NCBI GenBank assembly: GCA_946638265.1
Contig: CAMPBN010000027.1
Span: 1-11,071 of the forward strand
Direction: 5' to 3'
From: an uncultured Bacillota bacterium
GTDB lineage: Bacteria > Bacillota > Clostridia > Peptostreptococcales > Anaerovoracaceae
DNA: 11,071 bases
Shown: positions 6,255 through 11,071 of the stretch, piece by piece
Layout of the letters: every line of letters starts with the position of its first letter
Position numbering within the stretch: position 1 is the stretch's first letter
The notes under the pieces: generated by a model
Seen by the model: the letters and a program-made list of their open reading frames with translations, nothing else
Told to the model about the DNA's origin: nothing
Databases searched by the model: none
Program-made: the position numbers and the translations under genes

Positions 6255-9200
6255 CTAGAACATGGACAGCTGATCTGTTTCCGGCAACCCTTTCAAAAGT
6301 CCGTTATTGCGCAGTACCTCCACGCAGCTTTTGTTGAGCCCGCCACGGATGCGGATTTCTTCCACTGTCTCATAAGGCTTTTCTTCATAACCTTCCACCA
6401 GAGACTTTGCAGCGGTTTCACCCATGCCTTCAAGTGCCATGAAAGGCAAAAGCACGCGCGGTCTTCCGACTTTCGGCTCCGCATTTCTGCCGTAGTCCCT
6501 GCCGTTTCCTCTGTCATTATCTTTGAAGTCGTATTCGCCCTGCGGAGCCGGATCCGCATAATGAATCTTAAACCTTGCAGCATCTGAAAGGCCAAATTGC
6601 GGTGCTTCAAATTCGTATCCTCTTGCCAGCATTTCGTAGGCCACTTCAAATACGGTCACCTTGTCCTTTTCTTTGGCTGAAGCGTTGTTACCCTTGGCGT
6701 CTATCAGCTCCATCTCCTTGAGGATGGCTTCCTTTCCGCGAAGGATGACTGCCGCATCAAAGTCTGCGCACTTGGTGGTGAAATATACGGCATAAAATGA
6801 TGCAGGATAATGCACCTTAAACCATGCCAGACGGAATGACATCATAACATAAGCCACGGCATGGGCTCTCGGGAACATGTACTCAATGCGCTGGCAGGAC
6901 TGGATATACCAGTCAGGAACATTGTTTTCCTTCATCAGAGCCTTCCACTCATCCCATTTTTCGCACTTGCCTGCGGCCACCTTTCCTTTACGGACATTCT
7001 CCATGATCTTAAATGCCGTGCCGCTTGGCAGACCCTTCAGGATCAGGTAGTTCATAATGTCGTCTCGGGTGGATATTACTTCTTTCATGGTAGCCTGGCC
7101 GGAAACGATGAATTCCTGCGCATTGCCTATCCAAACGCCTGTACCATGTGAAAATCCCGAAAGGCGCACCAGATCCGCAAACTTGTCCGGTTTGGTGTCG
7201 TCGAGCATCTTGCGTACAAACGAAGTTCCAAACTCCGGAATGGCATAGCTGCCATGAGTGTATTTGTAGTCCGGGTCTTCTATGCCCAGAGATTCAATGC
7301 CGTTAAATATTTTGAGTACGTCCTTGTCAGACAGGTCCGTATCCTGCGGGTCGATGCCGGTCAGCGTCTGCAGATGCCTGATCATGGACGGCACATCGTG
7401 GCCAAGAATATCCAGTTTCAGCAGGTTTTCGTCGATCTTGTGGTAATCAAAATGCGTGGTGATAATGCCGCTTGATGCATCGTTTGCAGGATGCTGCACC
7501 GGACAGAATTCGTATATTTCGTGGTCGTCCGGGCAGATTACCATGCCTCCCGGATGCTGGCCCGTAGTGCGCTTTACGCCCGTACAGCCCTTGGCCAGGC
7601 GGTCTGCCTCATACTTGTTGATAGGGATACCCCTTTCCTCGTGATATTTCATCACATAGCCGTAGGCGGTTTTGTCTGCCACGGTGCCAACGGTACCTGC
7701 CTTGAACACATTCTTTTCGCCGAAGATTTCGCCCACATAGCGATGCGCCACCGGCTGGTATTCGCCTGCAAAGTTAAGGTCGATATCAGGCTCCTTGTCA
7801 CCTTCAAATCCGAGGAATGTTTCAAAAGGAATGGTGAAGCCTTCACGTTTCATCATCGTGCCGCAATCCGGACATTCTCTTTCCGGCATATCGTTTCCGC
7901 AATCGTATTCGCCTGCGCCGTAGAGGTCGTCGCCCCAGTCGAGCCTTTTGCACTTTGGACATATATAATGCACCGGCAGCGGATTTACTTCCGTGATGCC
8001 TGCCATGGTAGCAGCAAATGAAGAACCTACAGATCCTCGTGAACCTACCAGATAGCCGTCGTCATTTGATTTTTTTACCAGCATCTGGGCTGAAACATAC
8101 ATCACGGCATAGCCGTTATCGCATACGGAGTTTACTTCTTTGTCCAATCGCTCCTGGATATATGGCGGCAGCGGGTCGCCGTACATGGCATGAGCCCTGT
8201 CGTAGCAGGTCTTTTTCAAAGTTTCCACTGCGCCTTCGATACGCGGCGGGAATTTTCCTTTTGGCACAGGCAGAATGCTGCCGTCTACCATATCTGCAAT
8301 TTTTTGGGTGTTTTCGACTACGACGCGCTTTGCTGTCTCTTCGCCAAGATATGCGAATTCTTCCAGCATTTCGTCAGTAGTGCGCATATAGAGGCCTTCG
8401 CCGTCTTCCGCATCCTTATAGCCCATGCCCGCCATCAGGATGTTGCGATAGATGGCATCTTCAGGCTCCGCGTAGTGGGAGTCTGTGGTGGCCACGACAG
8501 GCTTGCCCAGGCGGTCTGCCAATGCCACGATGCGCCTGTTTATGTCCCGGAGTCCTTCCTGATCCTGCACTCTGCGCGGGATGATTTCCCCTTTGGATGT
8601 GACACTTTCTTCGGTGAGGAAACGGTTGTTGATCAGCGGCTGAATCTCCAGATAATCATAAAATGATGCGATCTTTTCGAGTTCTTCGTCGCTTGCGTCG
8701 TTTAGCACCGCATCGTAGAGCTCGCCCGCCGAGCAGGCCGAACCGATGATGATGCCTTCTCTGTTCGCTTCGATGACGGAACGCGGAAGTCGCGGTTTTT
8801 TGTAAAAATAGTTGAGGTGTGAGTATGACACCAGCTTGTAGATGTTCTTAAGTCCTTCCTGCGTGGCTGCCAGCAGGATGATATGGTACGACCTTGGCTT
8901 TTTGTAGTCGATATTGCCTTCTTCGTCGGTAAAGCCTTTGTCTTCGATGAGGTAGCCCTCCACACCGTAGATCAGCTTGATGTGGCGTCCCGCTTTTTCT
9001 TCTTTTGCCTGCTGCTTGGCACCGTCCGGGAAGGATTGTACCACGCCGTGGTCTGTGATAGCTACAGCAGGCTGTCCCCACATAGCTGCAGTGTGCACCA
9101 GGTTGGAGACTTCGTTCAGGCCGTCCATGGCGCTCATCTTGGTATGTATGTGGAGCTCCACCCTCTTTTCTTCGGCAGTATCTTTTCTGCCTTCGGGTCT

Positions 9201-10244
9201 TTGCCCTTTTTCGATGGAATCAGTCATGATGTTCAGGCAATTTTCCCATGTGTCCATCTGCGCTTCACCGGAAATTCTGATGTAGTCGCCTACGGAAAGG
9301 TGTTTTTCGATATCTTTCCATTTTTCGGGCACGCAGAACATCTTCAGGCCTGTGGAGCTCTTTCCGTCTGTGATGGATATGCTGCCAAGGACCTTTCCAT
9401 TTTTGGTTTCTCTATGGTCAAACGCAAATATCATGCCCTTGACATTCACTTTTCCGGATTCCGGTTCAAGCTCCTTTATTTCCGTAAAATATGCATCTTC
9501 CGGCACGGCTTTTCCCATGATGACATTGCCGTTCACAGGCTGGTAGGCATCCTTTCGGCGCCATCCGCCTCCATTGCCGCCTCCCTGACGGGCGCCGCCT
9601 CCTTGGCCGCCGTAACGTCCTGCGGCTGCGTCTGCAGCTTCGCGTGCACGTCTTTCAAGCTCCGGATCGTTCTTCGCATCCTCCGCCTTCTTCTCGGCGG
9701 CCCGAAGCTCCTCCTGCAGCAGCTTTTCGTTGTGCTCTTCCAGCTTTCTGGCTGCTTCTTCGTCGTTTTGGAAAACCACGTTTTTTTCGATGCCAAAGTC
9801 GCGCTTGAGTATCCTTGCAAAAAGCGCTGAAACTTCGCTGTTCAGCCTTTCGGTCACCCTTTCACCGAGCGCATCAAAAAAGACGGTATCCCCCTCTATC
9901 CTGCCCGAATCCTTGCGTATGGTCCGGGTGATAGAAGAATATTTTCCGTTTATCTCAGCTATGATATGCTCCAGCGAAAAATTGATTATATCTTCTTCGC
10001 TATATATGATATCGCTGTATTTATATTCAATTTTTACATCCTTCAGACCCTCCGAAGACGCCAGAAGCACTGCTTTCATCTTTTCAGACTCCTGGTAAGG
10101 GATGATAAAATTCAGCTCCAGCTTCAGGCAGAGCGACATATTTTTCTTGTCCAGCGTGGTAGCCAGAGGCTTGCATCTCAGCCGGTCTTTCGGATATTTT
10201 GCAATTTTTTCAAAATCTACGGTATTCTCAATAAATCCAAACAT
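6255..10244 (-). CDS. polC: DNA polymerase III PolC-type alpha subunit, lacking the exonuclease domain
   Basis: PolC is the replicative polymerase of low-GC Gram-positive bacteria. The 1329 residues contain an N-terminal domain (about 1-160), an Ala/Gly-rich linker (about 196-231), an OB fold (about 238-345) and a PHP domain (about 361-590). The polymerase core has catalytic D820, D822 (PDIDLNF) and D945 (LKLDILGHD), preceded by a zinc motif (C762, C765, C791, C794). The C terminus is the clamp-binding QLSMF. In Bacillus subtilis PolC (about 1437 residues) a DEDD exonuclease interrupts PHP; here YGVEGYL (426-432) passes through about 20 residues directly to SYHIILLAA, and no FDxETTG motif is present. 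PHP ligands H365, H367, D374, H399, E429, H454, C504, D588 and H590 are all present. ATG 10244 follows AAGGA with suitable spacing. It lies 63 nt after ispG and is followed by a terminator. Confidence 0.97.
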   Translation of the reverse strand: MFGFIENTVDFEKIAKYPKDRLRCKPLATTLDKKNMSLCLKLELNFIIPYQESEKMKAVLLASSEGLKDVKIEYKYSDIIYSEEDIINFSLEHIIAEINGKYSSITRTIRKDSGRIEGDTVFFDALGERVTERLNSEVSALFARILKRDFGIEKNVVFQNDEEAARKLEEHNEKLLQEELRAAEKKAEDAKNDPELERRAREAADAAAGRYGGQGGGARQGGGNGGGWRRKDAYQPVNGNVIMGKAVPEDAYFTEIKELEPESGKVNVKGMIFAFDHRETKNGKVLGSISITDGKSSTGLKMFCVPEKWKDIEKHLSVGDYIRISGEAQMDTWENCLNIMTDSIEKGQRPEGRKDTAEEKRVELHIHTKMSAMDGLNEVSNLVHTAAMWGQPAVAITDHGVVQSFPDGAKQQAKEEKAGRHIKLIYGVEGYLIEDKGFTDEEGNIDYKKPRSYHIILLAATQEGLKNIYKLVSYSHLNYFYKKPRLPRSVIEANREGIIIGSACSAGELYDAVLNDASDEELEKIASFYDYLEIQPLINNRFLTEESVTSKGEIIPRRVQDQEGLRDINRRIVALADRLGKPVVATTDSHYAEPEDAIYRNILMAGMGYKDAEDGEGLYMRTTDEMLEEFAYLGEETAKRVVVENTQKIADMVDGSILPVPKGKFPPRIEGAVETLKKTCYDRAHAMYGDPLPPYIQERLDKEVNSVCDNGYAVMYVSAQMLVKKSNDDGYLVGSRGSVGSSFAATMAGITEVNPLPVHYICPKCKRLDWGDDLYGAGEYDCGNDMPERECPDCGTMMKREGFTIPFETFLGFEGDKEPDIDLNFAGEYQPVAHRYVGEIFGEKNVFKAGTVGTVADKTAYGYVMKYHEERGIPINKYEADRLAKGCTGVKRTTGQHPGGMVICPDDHEIYEFCPVQHPANDASSGIITTHFDYHKIDENLLKLDILGHDVPSMIRHLQTLTGIDPQDTDLSDKDVLKIFNGIESLGIEDPDYKYTHGSYAIPEFGTSFVRKMLDDTKPDKFADLVRLSGFSHGTGVWIGNAQEFIVSGQATMKEVISTRDDIMNYLILKGLPSGTAFKIMENVRKGKVAAGKCEKWDEWKALMKENNVPDWYIQSCQRIEYMFPRAHAVAYVMMSFRLAWFKVHYPASFYAVYFTTKCADFDAAVILRGKEAILKEMELIDAKGNNASAKEKDKVTVFEVAYEMLARGYEFEAPQFGLSDAARFKIHYADPAPQGEYDFKDNDRGNGRDYGRNAEPKVGRPRVLLPFMALEGMGETAAKSLVEGYEEKPYETVEEIRIRGGLNKSCVEVLRNNGLLKGLPETDQLSMF

Positions 10245-10267
10245 TATATTTCCTTATATTTTTAATG

Positions 10268-10294
10268 AAAAAAGCAGGTGCGTACTGCTTCTTT
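10268..10294 (-). terminator. Weak terminator-like hairpin between ispG and polC
   Basis: On the minus strand, AAAGAAGCAG (10294-10285) pairs with CTGCTTTTTT (10277-10268), including one G-U pair, around a 7-nt loop. The uridine run forms part of the stem, so it is weaker than a classical terminator and may only attenuate readthrough from ispG into polC. I see no convincing promoter between it and polC. Confidence 0.45.
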
Positions 10295-10307
10295 CATTTT
10301 CGTTCCG

Positions 10308-11071
10308 CTATTTTCTTAAAGAAGATTCTATGATTTTTTTAAGCGCCGGCACGGCTTCTTTTTCCGGCAGCTTTTTCAGAATCTCTCCCTTTGAAAAAAG
10401 CACCGCTTCGCCGCTGCCGCCGGCAATACCAAAGTCTGCTTCTCTTCCTTCACCTATGCCATTGACGGCACATCCCATAATGGCTACTTTCAGGCTTTTG
10501 CCCTCGCGCCCGAGACTTTCGTCTATGTCTTTCAATGCCTTTTCAGCCTCTTCTGCCATGGCTCTGAGGTCCACTGCAGTGCGTCCGCAGGTCGGACAGG
10601 ATACAAAATCTATGCCTCCCTTTCTGATGCCTATAGCCTTCAAAAGCTTTTGGGCATAACGCACTTCCTCTACAGGCGGAGCCGTCAGCGAAACTCTCAT
10701 CGTGTCGCCCACGCCCGAAAGCAGCAATGCGCCGATACCTGCAGCGCTTTTTATCTGTCCCATCTCCGAGGTGCCTGCTTCGGTAACGCCTATATGCATC
10801 GGATATTCGGTTTCCGACGCTGCCAGCCTGCAGGCTTCAAAATTCATCCTTACATCGGAAGATTTGATGGAAAAGACCATATCGTAAAATCCCATATCTT
10901 CCAGAAGCGCCAGGTTTCTTAAAGCGCTGTCTGCCAGACCTCTTGCGGTCACACTGCCGTCACGCTCCAGAATATCTTTTTCCAGCGAGCCCCCGTTGAC
11001 TCCCACTCTGATGGGAATGCCATATGCTTTGGCAGCGTCCGCCACTTCCTTCACTCTCTCGCGGCTTCCGA
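10308..11071 (-). CDS. ispG: 4-hydroxy-3-methylbut-2-en-1-yl diphosphate synthase IspG, C-terminal 253 residues (5' end off window)
   Basis: IspG (GcpE) converts 2-C-methyl-D-erythritol 2,4-cyclodiphosphate to HMBPP in the MEP isoprenoid pathway, using a [4Fe-4S] cluster and reduced ferredoxin or flavodoxin. The visible part includes IPIRVGVNGGSLE from the TIM-barrel domain and VTEAGTSEMGQIKSA. The C-terminal iron-sulfur domain has SCPTCGR (two cluster Cys), MGCAVNG (third Cys) and IGEGREADFG, whose first Glu is expected to be the fourth ligand. The usual GPGE motif reads GIGE here. The frame is open to the window edge, and by comparison with family lengths around 350 about 100 N-terminal residues are missing. 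In Firmicutes ispG is commonly next to polC, consistent with a dxr-rseP-ispG-polC transcription unit. Confidence 0.97.
   Translation of the reverse strand, partial: GSRERVKEVADAAKAYGIPIRVGVNGGSLEKDILERDGSVTARGLADSALRNLALLEDMGFYDMVFSIKSSDVRMNFEACRLAASETEYPMHIGVTEAGTSEMGQIKSAAGIGALLLSGVGDTMRVSLTAPPVEEVRYAQKLLKAIGIRKGGIDFVSCPTCGRTAVDLRAMAEEAEKALKDIDESLGREGKSLKVAIMGCAVNGIGEGREADFGIAGGSGEAVLFSKGEILKKLPEKEAVPALKKIIESSLRK

Noticed and set aside
9400..9430. FDHRET in PolC as a possible exonuclease motif I (FDxET)
   Set aside because: It falls in the OB-fold region, where Bacillus PolC has a similar non-exonuclease strand. The motif lacks the following TG and the other DEDD motifs.
8883..9830. A 315-codon plus-strand open frame opposite polC
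   Set aside because: It is antisense to conserved PHP/OB coding sequence and its product shows no family motif.
1..11071. Mobile element, CRISPR array, tRNA or rRNA
   Set aside because: No transposase or integrase motif, regular spacer-repeat pattern, cloverleaf or rRNA-like stretch was seen on either strand.

Overview
The window is a stretch of bacterial housekeeping chromosome. Every convincing gene lies on the minus strand, so transcription runs from high to low coordinates. In that direction the order is ispG (5' end outside the window), polC, a soluble hybrid sensor histidine kinase, rimP, nusA, ylxR, ylxQ (L7Ae family) and infB (3' end outside). A Gram-positive type PolC next to ispG, followed by the rimP-nusA-ylxR-ylxQ-infB cluster, points to a Firmicute. 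The class is probably Clostridia, possibly a Lachnospiraceae relative, but the genus cannot be fixed from this sequence.

Region by region: (1) 11071-10308 is the C-terminal part of IspG, an iron-sulfur enzyme of the MEP isoprenoid pathway. (2) 10244-6255 is PolC, the replicative DNA polymerase. It lacks the DEDD 3'-5' exonuclease domain that is inserted in the PHP domain of well-studied PolC proteins, while all nine expected PHP metal ligands are present. A clear intrinsic terminator (6206-6238) follows it. (3) 6083-3651 is an 810-residue cytoplasmic hybrid histidine kinase with a promoter of its own (6137-6165). It has three tandem PAS-like modules with a repeat period of 134 residues, then HisKA, HATPase and a receiver domain. 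It interrupts what is normally a polC-rimP junction. (4) 3650-3502 is a leader region with a short AT-rich repeat cluster, a candidate extended -10 promoter and a perfect 10-bp inverted repeat just before the rimP ribosome binding site. (5) 3501-1 is the tightly packed rimP-nusA-ylxR-ylxQ-infB operon, which makes a 30S maturation factor, a transcription elongation/termination factor, two small RNA-binding proteins and initiation factor IF-2.

The layout suggests at least three transcription units: one ending at polC, one starting at the kinase, and one starting at rimP, with readthrough from the kinase possible. The kinase is the accessory element in an otherwise highly conserved neighbourhood. 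The window shows no transposase, phage gene, CRISPR array, tRNA or rRNA. The most notable points are the exonuclease-less PolC, the inserted kinase with its triplicated sensor modules, and the structured rimP leader. No wholly new multi-gene system is evident.
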